Assembly (NCBI GenBank): GCA_964631265.1
Contig: CAZVWW010000017.1
Coordinates: 1 to 29,394, forward strand
From: CAZVWW01 sp964631265
GTDB lineage: Bacteria; Thermotogota; Thermotogae; MWEM01
Direction: 5' to 3'
Length of the DNA stretch: 29,394 bases
Made by a program: the position numbers and the translations under genes. Each line of letters starts with the position of its first letter. Within the stretch, counting starts at the first letter, position 1. Of the stretch, positions 7,670 through 15,909 are shown piece by piece. The notes beneath the pieces were generated by a model. It made no database searches, was not told where the DNA came from, and saw only the letters and a list, made by a program, of their open reading frames with translations.

Positions 7670-8881
7670 TCAACCCTTTTTTCTGTCGACCAGGAATATG
7701 ATTGCAACCATTGAAAATGTGCCAAGGAAAAGGAAAAAGGGGAAGAAATAGCCCCACTGAATACCGAACAGGTCGCTTATCTTGCCGATGACAAAGCCGG
7801 CCATCAGGCTACCCAACGAGGCTGAGGCTGAAAAGATTGAAAGCGCCAGCCCGAGGCCTGTGTTGATACGCTCCACGAGAAGAGACTGCAGTGTGGGGAA
7901 TATGGAGGCGTGTATCAGCCCCGAGATAATAATCATGGGGGCCATGAATCCGTAATTCGGGAAAGGTCTTTGACAGAGAAAGGTAACCGGAAGACCGATT
8001 GAGGTGACAATCAGCAGCCATTTTAAATGGCCAACTTTATCCACCCATTTTGAAGACATGAACCGTCCGATCAGCAGTCCCACCCAGAAGAGTGACGGGA
8101 GGAGACTTGCAAGCCCTTCTCCGGTCTTGATGTAATCGGTTGAGTACATGGGGGCCCAGGAAAAGACACCGATTTCAGAGGCCACATAAAAGAAAATACC
8201 GGCTGAAACAAGCCAGAGATATTTGTTTTTGAGGACTGTTACCGGTTTTTCCGCTTTCGTTTCACCTTTTCTCTGTTCTTTGGATTTGGCCCTGAGATGG
8301 ATTTTCAGTGTTCTGGAGTAATAAAGCGGGACAAAGGTGTACGAGGCGATGACATAGAAAAAGAGGGTGTACTTCAGAGAACTTGTTATCAGCAGAGAAG
8401 CGATCAGCGGGCTTATCATGGATCCCAGGGCGAAAAAGGCGTGAATCAGGTTCAGCACCTCACCGCTCTTGCCCTTAAACTTACCGCTTATTGGGGGGAT
8501 GGCAACCTCAAGCGTCGAAACTCCAAACCCGATGATCATGTTCCCTAATGACAGTAAAGCCGCAGAAGGGGCAAGGGCAAAGATGACGATCCCAACCGGG
8601 AGGGCAAAACAACCCAGATAAAGCGGTTTCTTTGTGCCCATATAATCGATGACAACTCCGATCAGAAGAGCACCGATAAAGAACCCCACCGAATTTGAGG
8701 CGAATATGAGACCAACCTGTTCGTAATTGAGGGCAAGTCGTTCCCTTATCACCGGCATAACGGCGGATATGTAGGTTGAAATCGCCCCCATGATAAGAAA
8801 GGCGTTGAAACCGAGATATTTATATCGGGCTAATTGTTCCGTATCGTTTGTTTTCGGGCTTGTTGTATTCATCGTTGTCAT
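7670..8881 (-). CDS. Major facilitator superfamily transporter
   Basis: A 403-residue polytopic membrane protein with about 12 hydrophobic segments. The segment 2-3 loop GVVIDYMGTKKPLYLG follows the MFS signature GxxxDxxGRK, and the equivalent loop in the second half reads KWVDKVGHLKW, giving the expected duplicated architecture with a charged central loop (LRAKSKEQRKGETKAEK). It moves a small solute, unidentified. It starts with an ATG at 8881 overlapping the stop of the upstream YbhN gene (ATGA), with a second in-frame ATG at 8872 that would sit better behind GGAAAGGA. Its stop lies 1 nt from the stop of the converging ssnA gene, with no terminator between them. Confidence 0.92.
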   Translation of the reverse strand: MTTMNTTSPKTNDTEQLARYKYLGFNAFLIMGAISTYISAVMPVIRERLALNYEQVGLIFASNSVGFFIGALLIGVVIDYMGTKKPLYLGCFALPVGIVIFALAPSAALLSLGNMIIGFGVSTLEVAIPPISGKFKGKSGEVLNLIHAFFALGSMISPLIASLLITSSLKYTLFFYVIASYTFVPLYYSRTLKIHLRAKSKEQRKGETKAEKPVTVLKNKYLWLVSAGIFFYVASEIGVFSWAPMYSTDYIKTGEGLASLLPSLFWVGLLIGRFMSSKWVDKVGHLKWLLIVTSIGLPVTFLCQRPFPNYGFMAPMIIISGLIHASIFPTLQSLLVERINTGLGLALSIFSASASLGSLMAGFVIGKISDLFGIQWGYFFPFFLFLGTFSMVAIIFLVDRKKG

Positions 8882-9927
8882 TTCCTTTCCTGTTCAGCTA
8901 ATGTGACGAGCTCGTGTTTGTTGTAAGCAAGGATTGAGTAGAGTGCTGTAAAACCGATTGCAAAATAGTACGTGCAGAGTCTCCAGATGATCATGGAGGC
9001 CCCCAGCATTTCCGCGTTCCCGGTGCCCTTGAGAAAGATGAAGTATAGGGTTTCAGCTCCCCCTGACGTACCGGGGGTCGGGACGATAAGCGATGAGGTG
9101 TTCACCAGAAAGACCCGTGTGAAGGTCTCAAGGCTGAATTCGATTCCGTATCCTTTCAATATAACCAGTGCGGTGAATATGAAGGCGGAAAACTGAAGCC
9201 CCGCAAAGACGAACAACCCGGTTAACCTCATCGGCTGGTGTTTAAATCGTTTGAACTCCCGGTTGAAAATAATAATCTGGTTCTCCATAAATTCAACAGC
9301 CCTTTTCCGGTTTTTAAGGACCCGGATCTTTTGAAGAAAGCAAATGAGGCTGTTGAGTATCTTCTTTGCGAGATTTTGTTTTATGCCGAAGAGCAGTATC
9401 AAAAGGACGAGCGAGCCGTTGATGAGGAGACCGGCAAACGCTGCAAACAGGGTCAGGGTATTCAGCGAGGAATAGAGATAGGAGAGACTGAAGATCCCGA
9501 AAAATGTCAGGAAGAGCTGGAACATCATTGATTTTATCATTAAAACGGCTGTTGAATGACCGGCGGTTAACCCCTCCCGGGTGAGCAGGTAGATACCGGC
9601 CGGTTGTCCTCCTGTATAGAACGGAGTGATCAGGTTAAGGAGTTGAACCGCCATGATAATCTTAAAGCCTCTGATGAACGAAATCCTTTTGAACACACCG
9701 GTTGCAATCTGGAGTGTAACGACTTCAAAGACCCATTTCAGGGCTAATACACCAAAAGCGGCAAATGCGAATAACCAGGAATAGTTGAAGAGCGCCGTCT
9801 TAACCTCATTAAAACCGAGACCTCCTGTCAGGAGAGAGATGACAACCAGACTGATGATGATCGACAGGATACCGCCTCTTATATATTTTGAAAAATTGTG
9901 TTCTTCTTTCTTTTCTTTCAAGTTCAT
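8878..9927 (-). CDS. YbhN/UPF0104 (lysylphosphatidylglycerol synthase TM region-like) membrane protein
   Basis: A 349-residue integral membrane protein of the flippase-like UPF0104 family, seen also as the membrane part of MprF. Signature-like stretches are LLNLITPFYTGGQPAGIYLL (residues ~95-114), where the PxxxGGxP motif is characteristic, and VPTPGTSGGAETLYF in the second half. There is no C-terminal aminoacyl-transfer domain, so lipid aminoacylation is not expected; lipid translocation or an envelope role is family-based inference. It overlaps rsmE upstream and the MFS gene downstream by 4 nt each (ATGA), so the three are one translational unit. Confidence 0.88.
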   Translation of the reverse strand: MNLKEKKEEHNFSKYIRGGILSIIISLVVISLLTGGLGFNEVKTALFNYSWLFAFAAFGVLALKWVFEVVTLQIATGVFKRISFIRGFKIIMAVQLLNLITPFYTGGQPAGIYLLTREGLTAGHSTAVLMIKSMMFQLFLTFFGIFSLSYLYSSLNTLTLFAAFAGLLINGSLVLLILLFGIKQNLAKKILNSLICFLQKIRVLKNRKRAVEFMENQIIIFNREFKRFKHQPMRLTGLFVFAGLQFSAFIFTALVILKGYGIEFSLETFTRVFLVNTSSLIVPTPGTSGGAETLYFIFLKGTGNAEMLGASMIIWRLCTYYFAIGFTALYSILAYNKHELVTLAEQERK

Positions 9928-10667
9928 TCCCCTTTTTTGCCGGTGTCGTTGCCGTAGAGACGGGTTTCAAACCCGTCTCTATACAGGATACAGGAGAGTG
10001 CTGAAATAGCAGCTGTTTCAAGTCTAAGGATTCTTCTTCCCAGGGAGATTTCCTCTAATTCAGGCCAAAACGTCCGCATCTTTTTAATTTCATTTTGAGT
10101 GAATCCGCCTTCCGGTCCAATAATCAGTGAAACGCTTTCGGGAAAGTCACAGGTTGATATTGCTTTATCGCATTCACTGTTTAGAAGAATTGGCAAGCCT
10201 TTTAAAGACCCCGTTTGCTCCAGTTTCATGATTGTTTTATAATACGCCAGCTGTGGAAGAATGGTACCGCCGCATTGTTTTAGGGCCTTTTTGACTGTCT
10301 TTTCCACCTTTTCCATATTCAGTTTTGAGTAATTTGAATGCTCTGTTGAAACAAAGGTAATGGTCCTCACCCCGAGTTCAACACTCTTTTCCACGAGGAG
10401 AGACAGACGTTTCCATTTCGAGAGGGCGATGATGATTTCGATCTCCTTGGCGGGTTCTCTTGAGAGCTCTTCTTTTTTAGAGAGGATCTTGACGGTGGCC
10501 TCCTGTCCAGGCGGGAGGATCTCTCCCTCGTACAAAAAGCCTTTTCCGTCTGTGAACAGAATGGTGTCCCCTGGTCTTATTTTCAGCACTTTGAGATGCC
10601 GTTTCTCGTCGAGGTCAAAGTAGGCAATATTGTCTTTGAACCGGTCGCAGAAAAATTGTCTTGGCAT
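9924..10667 (-). CDS. rsmE: 16S rRNA m3U1498 methyltransferase RsmE
   Basis: RsmE methylates N3 of U1498 in 16S rRNA using S-adenosylmethionine and belongs to the SPOUT (trefoil-knot) class. The 247-residue protein has an N-terminal PUA-like RNA-binding part (RPGDTILFTDGKGFLYEG), then EKSVELGV, and the C-terminal knot motifs IIGPEGGFTQNEI and SLGRRILRLETAAISAL. The ATG at 10667 faces the divergent DtxR-family gene. The normal end of the protein (after LETAAISAL) continues through RDGFETRLYGNDTGKKGE; these residues are encoded by and just past a palindromic repeat at 9955-9981, so the tail looks acquired and is probably dispensable. The gene is unlikely to be damaged because all core motifs lie upstream. 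Confidence 0.95.
   Translation of the reverse strand: MPRQFFCDRFKDNIAYFDLDEKRHLKVLKIRPGDTILFTDGKGFLYEGEILPPGQEATVKILSKKEELSREPAKEIEIIIALSKWKRLSLLVEKSVELGVRTITFVSTEHSNYSKLNMEKVEKTVKKALKQCGGTILPQLAYYKTIMKLEQTGSLKGLPILLNSECDKAISTCDFPESVSLIIGPEGGFTQNEIKKMRTFWPELEEISLGRRILRLETAAISALSCILYRDGFETRLYGNDTGKKGE
9955..9981. repeat. Palindromic repeat inside the 3' end of rsmE
   Basis: A perfect inverted repeat with 13-bp arms, TAGAGACGGGTTT and AAACCCGTCTCTA, around a single central C. The arms are too long for chance. It resembles the dispersed palindromes with a GGGTTTcAAACCC core seen in many environmental genomes, which in translation give GFETRL/GFKP-like peptides. No second copy occurs in this window. 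It lies in coding sequence near the end of rsmE, just before the YbhN start. Confidence 0.85.
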
Positions 10668-10706
10668 TTCAACCCTCTCCTTATCTCCGATATGATATAC
10701 TATTTG

Positions 10707-10718
10707 TAGGATTACCTA
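10707..10718. promoter_or_regulatory. Candidate operator in the rsmE-DtxR divergent spacer
   Basis: The 102-bp spacer contains TAGG ATTA CCTA, a small dyad that recalls the TTAGG...CCTAA half-sites of DtxR/IdeR operators. It overlaps AT-rich sequence (TATTATAAC) that could be the -10 of the regulator gene, so autoregulation is plausible. The arms are only 4 bp, so this is weak evidence. Confidence 0.3.
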
Positions 10719-10769
10719 TTATAACATTACCGGTTTATTATTTAACATGACAGATGAGGTGTTTTAACC

Positions 10770-11462
10770 ATGAAGAAAGTCTCTGAAAGCCTTGAAAACT
10801 ATCTTAGAGTAATATACGAGGTGCAGTCGCAAAAAGATTTTGCCAGGGTCAAAGATATCACCAGCGGACTGGATGTCAAAACGGCATCCGTTGCAGATGC
10901 CTTGAAGAAACTGGGCAAAAAAGGATTGGTTGAGCATAAAAAATACGGCTATATCAAACTGACCCAGGAGGGAATCTATTACGCGCTGAATGTTTATCAG
11001 AAGCATCAATCCGTGTTGAGATTTCTCACAGAAGCACTGTTTATGGAGGAAAACGAGGACACAGATGAGCTTGCCTGCGGTCTCGAACATCATCTCAACA
11101 AAGAGCTTTTTGACAAGATTGAAGAACTCTCAATATTCTTCCGCTTTAATCCCGATGTCAAAGAACGTTTCAGGGATTTTCTCACTAAAAAGGACAGCGG
11201 CCGGGAAAATGTTGAAAGAAGAGGGTTGACGCTGGCCGATACGTTGAACGGTGAAGAGGTCAAAGTCCTGAAACTGAACGGGGATAAGAATCAAAAGAGC
11301 CGGCTGATATCAACGGGGATCCTCCCCGGCATGACCATCAGGGTTAACAGCAATGAGAATGATATTATCAAGGTGAAGGTACGCGGATTCAGTATCTCGC
11401 TCGAAAAACGTGAGGCAGAGCAGATCCTTGTGGATAAGCCGGTGGAAAATGCGTCAATTTGA
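10770..11462 (+). CDS. DtxR/MntR-family metal-dependent transcriptional regulator with FeoA domain
   Basis: A 230-residue DNA-binding repressor of the DtxR family. The N-terminus has a winged helix-turn-helix (YLRVIYEVQSQKDFARVKDI, then VKTASVADALKKLGKKGLVEH with the recognition helix). Next comes the dimerisation/metal domain, with the E-x2-C-x-LEHH pattern (DELACGLEHHLNKEL) typical of Fe/Mn ligands. The last ~75 residues form an SH3-like FeoA domain (TLADTLNGEEVKVLKL ... ISTGILPGMTIRV). Regulators of this type repress metal uptake genes when Fe2+ or Mn2+ is plentiful, but no iron or manganese transporter is adjacent. GAGGTG precedes the ATG. The next gene, yggT, begins 34 bp downstream. Confidence 0.92.
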   Translation: MKKVSESLENYLRVIYEVQSQKDFARVKDITSGLDVKTASVADALKKLGKKGLVEHKKYGYIKLTQEGIYYALNVYQKHQSVLRFLTEALFMEENEDTDELACGLEHHLNKELFDKIEELSIFFRFNPDVKERFRDFLTKKDSGRENVERRGLTLADTLNGEEVKVLKLNGDKNQKSRLISTGILPGMTIRVNSNENDIIKVKVRGFSISLEKREAEQILVDKPVENASI

Positions 11463-11496
11463 AGACAAAAACGATAAGATAACGGAGGTTTGAATT

Positions 11497-11799
11497 ATGT
11501 TTGTGCTCGGAAACTTTTTAATAGGGATAGCCAAGGTTCTTCAGGTTGTCATCTATGCCTATATCTTTGTTTTAATCATTGATTCGATCATGAGTTTCAT
11601 TCCACAGTTGAGATACAGCCCGTTGAGGCAGGTCTTTTCATCGCTTTCTGCGATTCTGCTCAATCCTTTACGGCGCCTTATAAGACCGGTCGGTCAGATT
11701 GATCTGACACCGTTTATCACGATTCTGATCCTGATCTTCCTCGATGCATTCCTGGTTCAGACGTTAATGCAGCTGGGGGCGAGGCTCGCCTACCAATGA
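11497..11799 (+). CDS. YggT-family small membrane protein
   Basis: A 100-residue protein with two hydrophobic stretches (about 5-30 and 68-92) separated by the family segment NPLRRLIRPVGQIDLTPFI, where NPxxxxIxPxGxxDxSP is diagnostic. YggT proteins are inner-membrane proteins linked by genetics to division or ion homeostasis; the role is not settled. It has its own GGAGG site, and its stop overlaps the nadK start by 4 nt (ATGA at 11796-11799), so it is translationally coupled to nadK. Confidence 0.9.
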   Translation: MFVLGNFLIGIAKVLQVVIYAYIFVLIIDSIMSFIPQLRYSPLRQVFSSLSAILLNPLRRLIRPVGQIDLTPFITILILIFLDAFLVQTLMQLGARLAYQ

Positions 11800-12665
11800 T
11801 GAAGACAACCGGTATTGTTTATAATCCTCACAAACCAACAATAGAAGAAAAGATCAGATTATTGAAGGAAAGACTTTTAAAAAGTGGTTTTGATGTGTTA
11901 TTCGCCATCTCAACGGAGCGGGAGATAAATCCAGCCGACGGGAGATCGAACGCGGAAAAGAAAACACAGAGTCCTGACAGAAGAAAACCGCTCGAAAAGC
12001 CTGATCTATTAATGGTTCTTGGTGGAGACGGAAGTGTTCTCCGATCGATGAATTATGCCATAAGACTTGATTGTCCCGTTATCGGCATTAATTTCGGGAA
12101 ATTCGGATTCCTGACGCGTTTCAGTTTTGAAAAAATCATTGAGAATCCGTCTATTATCAATGCTTCCAGTATATCAAACAGGGCCTTGTTGAAAACCCTA
12201 ACCTATTCGGGGAAGAGATCAGAATCCACGCTTGCCCTCAACGATATTGTCATACAGCGTTCCGATCTCAGTCAGGTCGAAATGTACGATATAGCCGTTA
12301 ACGGGAATCAATTTGAGCCAAAGGCTGCAGACGGTGTCGTGATCTCAACGCCAACGGGGTCAACGGCTTATGCCCTATCACTCGGAGGGCCAATTGTCTT
12401 TCCCGAGTGCTTCTCAATGCAGTTGAATCTAATTGCGCCGCATACAATTGCAAACCGGCCTATTATATTCAACTCAAATGAGTATATTGACATTAAACTT
12501 GAGAGCGGTGATGCGATGAAGTGTTCTATAGACGGTCTACCGATGCGGGAAGTTGATAAGATTTCTGTCAGCCTTTCCGAAAAGACCTTTAAACTCGCTT
12601 GTCCTCAAGGCGATGATCTGGTTTCAGTTATTGAGAAAAAACTACTGTGGGGGAGAAGAGGCTGA
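11796..12665 (+). CDS. nadK: NAD kinase
   Basis: NAD kinase phosphorylates NAD+ to NADP+. The 289-residue protein has the nucleotide motif LGGDGSVLRS with GGDG at 76-79 (Asp78 the catalytic general base), then NFGKFGFLTRF, the NE/D-type segment ALNDIVIQRSD, and the conserved GVVISTPTGSTAYALSLGGP. A Lys/Arg-rich loop around 48-68 before GGDG is long but of a type common in this family. The first ATG at 11796 overlaps yggT; an ATG one codon later is equally possible. The stop is 1 nt before the recN start. Confidence 0.96.
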   Translation: MMKTTGIVYNPHKPTIEEKIRLLKERLLKSGFDVLFAISTEREINPADGRSNAEKKTQSPDRRKPLEKPDLLMVLGGDGSVLRSMNYAIRLDCPVIGINFGKFGFLTRFSFEKIIENPSIINASSISNRALLKTLTYSGKRSESTLALNDIVIQRSDLSQVEMYDIAVNGNQFEPKAADGVVISTPTGSTAYALSLGGPIVFPECFSMQLNLIAPHTIANRPIIFNSNEYIDIKLESGDAMKCSIDGLPMREVDKISVSLSEKTFKLACPQGDDLVSVIEKKLLWGRRG

Positions 12666-12666
12666 G

Positions 12667-14316
12667 ATGCTGAGAGAGGTACATGCCCGAAATTTCCTGC
12701 TCTTCAAAGACGTATCAGTGGAATTCCATCCGGGACTCAACGTGATTACCGGCGAAACCGGTACGGGTAAGTCTATGTTTATCGGGCTTCTGAGGAGTCT
12801 CTTCGGTGACTACAGGGCCAAGGATATTATTGGTCCTTTTGAAAGAAAATTCTGGATTGAGGCATTATTTGACACAAATCCTGCCCTGGATGAAAAACTT
12901 GAAGAGACGGATATTCCCGTCGATGAACACATGGTCGTTAAGGTTTCCGGAACGTCTGAGCGTTATACAGCCAGGATTAACGGGTCAGTCGTTTCCACGA
13001 AGACGTTAAAGGCCTTTTTGCCCGAGGTTTTTGAGATCCATTCACAGAACGCCTTTCAAAAATTAAGAGAACGCGCCTATCACACGGAATTGATTGACTT
13101 GTATGCGGGTGAAGAGATTCAAGATGTGCTGGCAGAATACAGAGAGCTCTATCAACAGTATAAAAAGCTGCTGAAACTACAGAAGGAATTACCGGGCAAC
13201 TCCTCGGAAATGTTGCGAAATCTTGATTTTCTGAGATTCCAGATAGAGGAGATAGAGAATACCGGAATCCGTGATAATGAAGATGAAGAGATCTCGAAAG
13301 AACTCCGGGTCTTTTCAAATTATGATTTGATTAGAAAGAGATTGAACGAGGTGCTCACCATCCTTGAAGGAACCCCTGAGATGCCCAATGTTATTGACCG
13401 TATAGGCGAGATAGGCAGTGCTTTGAGAGAAGTATCCGGACTGGATGCCGTTGCAGCCCAATGGGTTGAGAGTACCGATATTGCCCAGGAGACGCTCAGC
13501 GGTATCAACGGGGAAATCTATTCCTACCTGGAGGATTTTGAATTTGACGAGGAACGGATGAAGGAACTCGAGGAACGGATGAAAGTCCTTGAAACCCTCA
13601 AGAGAAAGTACGGCCCCTCTCTGGGGGATGTCCTGGATAACCTTAAGCGTTTCCGGGAGGAAAGGGATGAGATCGATTCAAAGCTTGAGATGGCCGAGAG
13701 TCTGGATGAGGACCTTGAGAGAGTCGAAGCACGTTTGAAGGAGCTGGATCAAACACTCTTCTCGATCAGGGAAAAGACGGCAAAGAGAGTGGAAGAGGAT
13801 GTTATGACCCAGCTGAAGGAACTGAAGATGGAAAAGGTGCAGTTTTCAGACAGGAACTGGAAAGAAGGGGATTATCAATACAGTGGAAGGACTTTTCTGG
13901 AATTTACGGCCTCAACAAATCCGGGTCTCCCGTATCTTCCTATCGCGCGTATTGCATCGGGGGGCGAGATGTCGCGGATCTTTCTGAGTCTGGAGATGGT
14001 TCTTCAGTCAGCGACAGGCAACAGGAATAAAAATGCGAAGTTTGGTGCCAGTGTTGTATTCGATGAAATAGATGCAGGCGTTGGACCCCGTCTTGGCGAT
14101 TTGATTGGAAAGAAACTTTTAAAACTTTCGAAAACCGGGATGCAGACCTTTGTGATAACGCATCTTCCCCAGGTTGCAGCACAAGCCGACAGGCACTTTA
14201 AGGTCGGCAAGTTTACCGACAGGGATAACACGGTGTCGACGATAGAACCCCTTGAAAAGAAGGCGAGCGAAAAAGAACTATTTGAGATGTACGGCAAGCT
14301 CCCGGAGAGTATATAG
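12667..14316 (+). CDS. recN: DNA repair protein RecN
   Basis: RecN is an SMC-like ATPase that helps in double-strand-break repair. The 549-residue protein opens MLREVHARNFLLFKDVSVEF, has Walker A GETGTGKS at 29-36, HSQNAFQKL (the usual HGQHxxxxL equivalent), a long central coiled coil rich in Glu/Lys, the signature ASGGEMSRIFLSLEMVL and Walker B ASVVFDEIDAGVG, ending with the FVITHLPQVAAQADRHFKV switch region. I chose ATG 12667 because it sits 1 nt after the nadK stop and gives the family N-terminus; a longer in-frame ORF from 12553 would overlap nadK by 113 nt. The dtxR-yggT-nadK-recN order is compact; nadK-recN adjacency is common in bacteria. Confidence 0.95.
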   Translation: MLREVHARNFLLFKDVSVEFHPGLNVITGETGTGKSMFIGLLRSLFGDYRAKDIIGPFERKFWIEALFDTNPALDEKLEETDIPVDEHMVVKVSGTSERYTARINGSVVSTKTLKAFLPEVFEIHSQNAFQKLRERAYHTELIDLYAGEEIQDVLAEYRELYQQYKKLLKLQKELPGNSSEMLRNLDFLRFQIEEIENTGIRDNEDEEISKELRVFSNYDLIRKRLNEVLTILEGTPEMPNVIDRIGEIGSALREVSGLDAVAAQWVESTDIAQETLSGINGEIYSYLEDFEFDEERMKELEERMKVLETLKRKYGPSLGDVLDNLKRFREERDEIDSKLEMAESLDEDLERVEARLKELDQTLFSIREKTAKRVEEDVMTQLKELKMEKVQFSDRNWKEGDYQYSGRTFLEFTASTNPGLPYLPIARIASGGEMSRIFLSLEMVLQSATGNRNKNAKFGASVVFDEIDAGVGPRLGDLIGKKLLKLSKTGMQTFVITHLPQVAAQADRHFKVGKFTDRDNTVSTIEPLEKKASEKELFEMYGKLPESI

Positions 14317-14376
14317 CGGATGCTGTGAAACCGGCGATTGTGGAATAATGGATTAACGGCTGAATAAGAAAGAAAA

Positions 14377-14385
14377 TGGTATAAT
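14377..14385 (+). promoter_or_regulatory. Extended -10 promoter for the envelope gene group
   Basis: TGG followed by TATAAT at 14380-14385 is a perfect extended -10, 58 nt before the ATG of the LysM protein. No convincing -35 is seen at 16-18 bp spacing. The same TGGTATAAT occurs before the histidine kinase at 24834. Confidence 0.55.
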
Positions 14386-14442
14386 ACCCGATGAGAAGTG
14401 ACAGCGGTACCGATTATGATGTATAAAATGGGGGGATGCTTT

Positions 14443-15858
14443 ATGAAAAGAAGACTCTTTAATATGATCATGTTCTTTGTTATCCTTAATATGACTGTAT
14501 CAGCTTCTTTTTACATGATGACCTATAACATTAATGATGATTTTATCCAAACGGCTGATGCCATTATGACCTTTATGGAGAAAACGAATGGAGACTTACA
14601 ATCGAACCCGATTCTAATCTGTACCGGGGGAGTGGGTAATTTCAGCTCATTTAACATCTTCTCCAGAACAGATGCCAGTACCAATTATCTTGAGCGGATT
14701 ATCAGAGAAATCAACACAACCTGTATCACCCCGGGCAGGAATGAGCTATCGTCGACGCTGCTGAAGGATTTAAAGCGCTCTTTTCCGGTTGTCGTAAGCG
14801 ATTCGTCAGACATCAACGGTATCAGAACCCATTACCTTTTCAACTTCAACGACAGAGAAATCGGTATATTCAACATAACCGACGTACCGTCTGACTGGTA
14901 TGAAAACGTCAAAGGCGAAGTCGATTTGTTTGAACTGGACTATATCATTGTTATTATGGACAACCCCGATCTGAAGATCGTTCCACAGGAACTTCGAAGC
15001 AGGACCTTTGCCGTTCCGAGAGATCAGGCTGTATACCGGGTTGAAACTGATTTCGGTCCGTCCCTGACAGAGTTAAGACTTCCCGTTCAAACCGGAGGCT
15101 ATCCCCTGCTTAAAGAGGCGGCTTCCAGCTACAGGGAATGGCTGGAGAAGGAGTTTACGCTCGATCCGGATGCCCTTACCAGATTGCAGGAAATCCCCCT
15201 TTACAACATGATCGGGCTCATGGCGTTGAAGGATGCGGATGCCGATTTGATGTTCTATTACAATCAGGAGCTTCCCGAAAAGATTTCTGCACAGGAGGCC
15301 GTCAGCCTCTTCAATGATTACACGTTTGGAACACTTTATCTGGAAAACGCCAATATCAGGAAGATCCTGGAGCGTTCCGCAGCCATGATTGAATACGACG
15401 GTTTTCAAACCGAAATAACGGATAACGGAGATTACTATTCTCTCTATGGGGAGCCGTATTATCTTGACATTTCCAAAATCCCGGGGAGACGGCTGATTAT
15501 AAAGACCTTCCAGCAGCCACAGAAGATTCTGGTTTTTGGGCCTGAACCTGTACTCAGGGAAAACTTCCCATTTATGAAGGAAACGGATCTCTCGCCCTTC
15601 TATTACATATTTTGGGCTCTTCGAGCCGGAAATCCGGCAATAGAACCTTCATGGCGGGTGGTTGCCCAGCCTTATCTCTATACCTACACCGTACAAAAGG
15701 GAGATACCATCAACCGGATTGCCGACAAATTTGACATCACACCGGCATCGATCAAGGCATTCAACCCCGATCTTATCGAGATGTATTTGTCCACCGGGGA
15801 GCATATCAGGATCCATATCCCCTATCCCTGGGAAAAAAGTAAGGAAAGCGAAGATTAG
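14443..15858 (+). CDS. Secreted degenerate 5'-nucleotidase-like protein with C-terminal LysM domain
   Basis: A 471-residue exported protein with an N-terminal signal segment (1-21). Residues ~24-185 follow the layout of a 5'-nucleotidase/UshA metallophosphoesterase, but the metal ligands are gone: the TNDxHG strand reads YNINDDF, the GD segment reads LICTGGVGNF, and GNHE reads TPGRNELSSTL. Residues ~225-375 match the 5'-nucleotidase C-terminal domain (ALKDADADLMFYYN, LFNDYTFGTLYLENANIRKILERS). Residues ~413-460 are a LysM peptidoglycan-binding domain (YTVQKGDTINRIADKFDITPASIKAFNP). I infer a wall-bound, probably non-catalytic protein. ATG 14443 is preferred to GTG 14398 because GGGGGG lies just upstream and the signal peptide then starts cleanly. 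It precedes rseP by about 50 bp. Confidence 0.75.
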   Translation: MKRRLFNMIMFFVILNMTVSASFYMMTYNINDDFIQTADAIMTFMEKTNGDLQSNPILICTGGVGNFSSFNIFSRTDASTNYLERIIREINTTCITPGRNELSSTLLKDLKRSFPVVVSDSSDINGIRTHYLFNFNDREIGIFNITDVPSDWYENVKGEVDLFELDYIIVIMDNPDLKIVPQELRSRTFAVPRDQAVYRVETDFGPSLTELRLPVQTGGYPLLKEAASSYREWLEKEFTLDPDALTRLQEIPLYNMIGLMALKDADADLMFYYNQELPEKISAQEAVSLFNDYTFGTLYLENANIRKILERSAAMIEYDGFQTEITDNGDYYSLYGEPYYLDISKIPGRRLIIKTFQQPQKILVFGPEPVLRENFPFMKETDLSPFYYIFWALRAGNPAIEPSWRVVAQPYLYTYTVQKGDTINRIADKFDITPASIKAFNPDLIEMYLSTGEHIRIHIPYPWEKSKESED

Positions 15859-15909
15859 AATCAGATCTTCTATTATGATTGTCAAGAGGAGTGAATTGTT
15901 CTGTCGATA

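Noticed and set aside
12553..12666. N-terminal extension of recN from 12553
   Set aside because: It would overlap nadK by over 110 nt; the added residues are out-of-frame nadK sequence, and ATG 12667 gives the normal RecN opening.
14398..14442. GTG 14398 as the start of the LysM protein
   Set aside because: It lies 12 nt from the -10 element, leaving almost no leader, and would put 15 residues before a signal peptide that begins well at ATG 14443.
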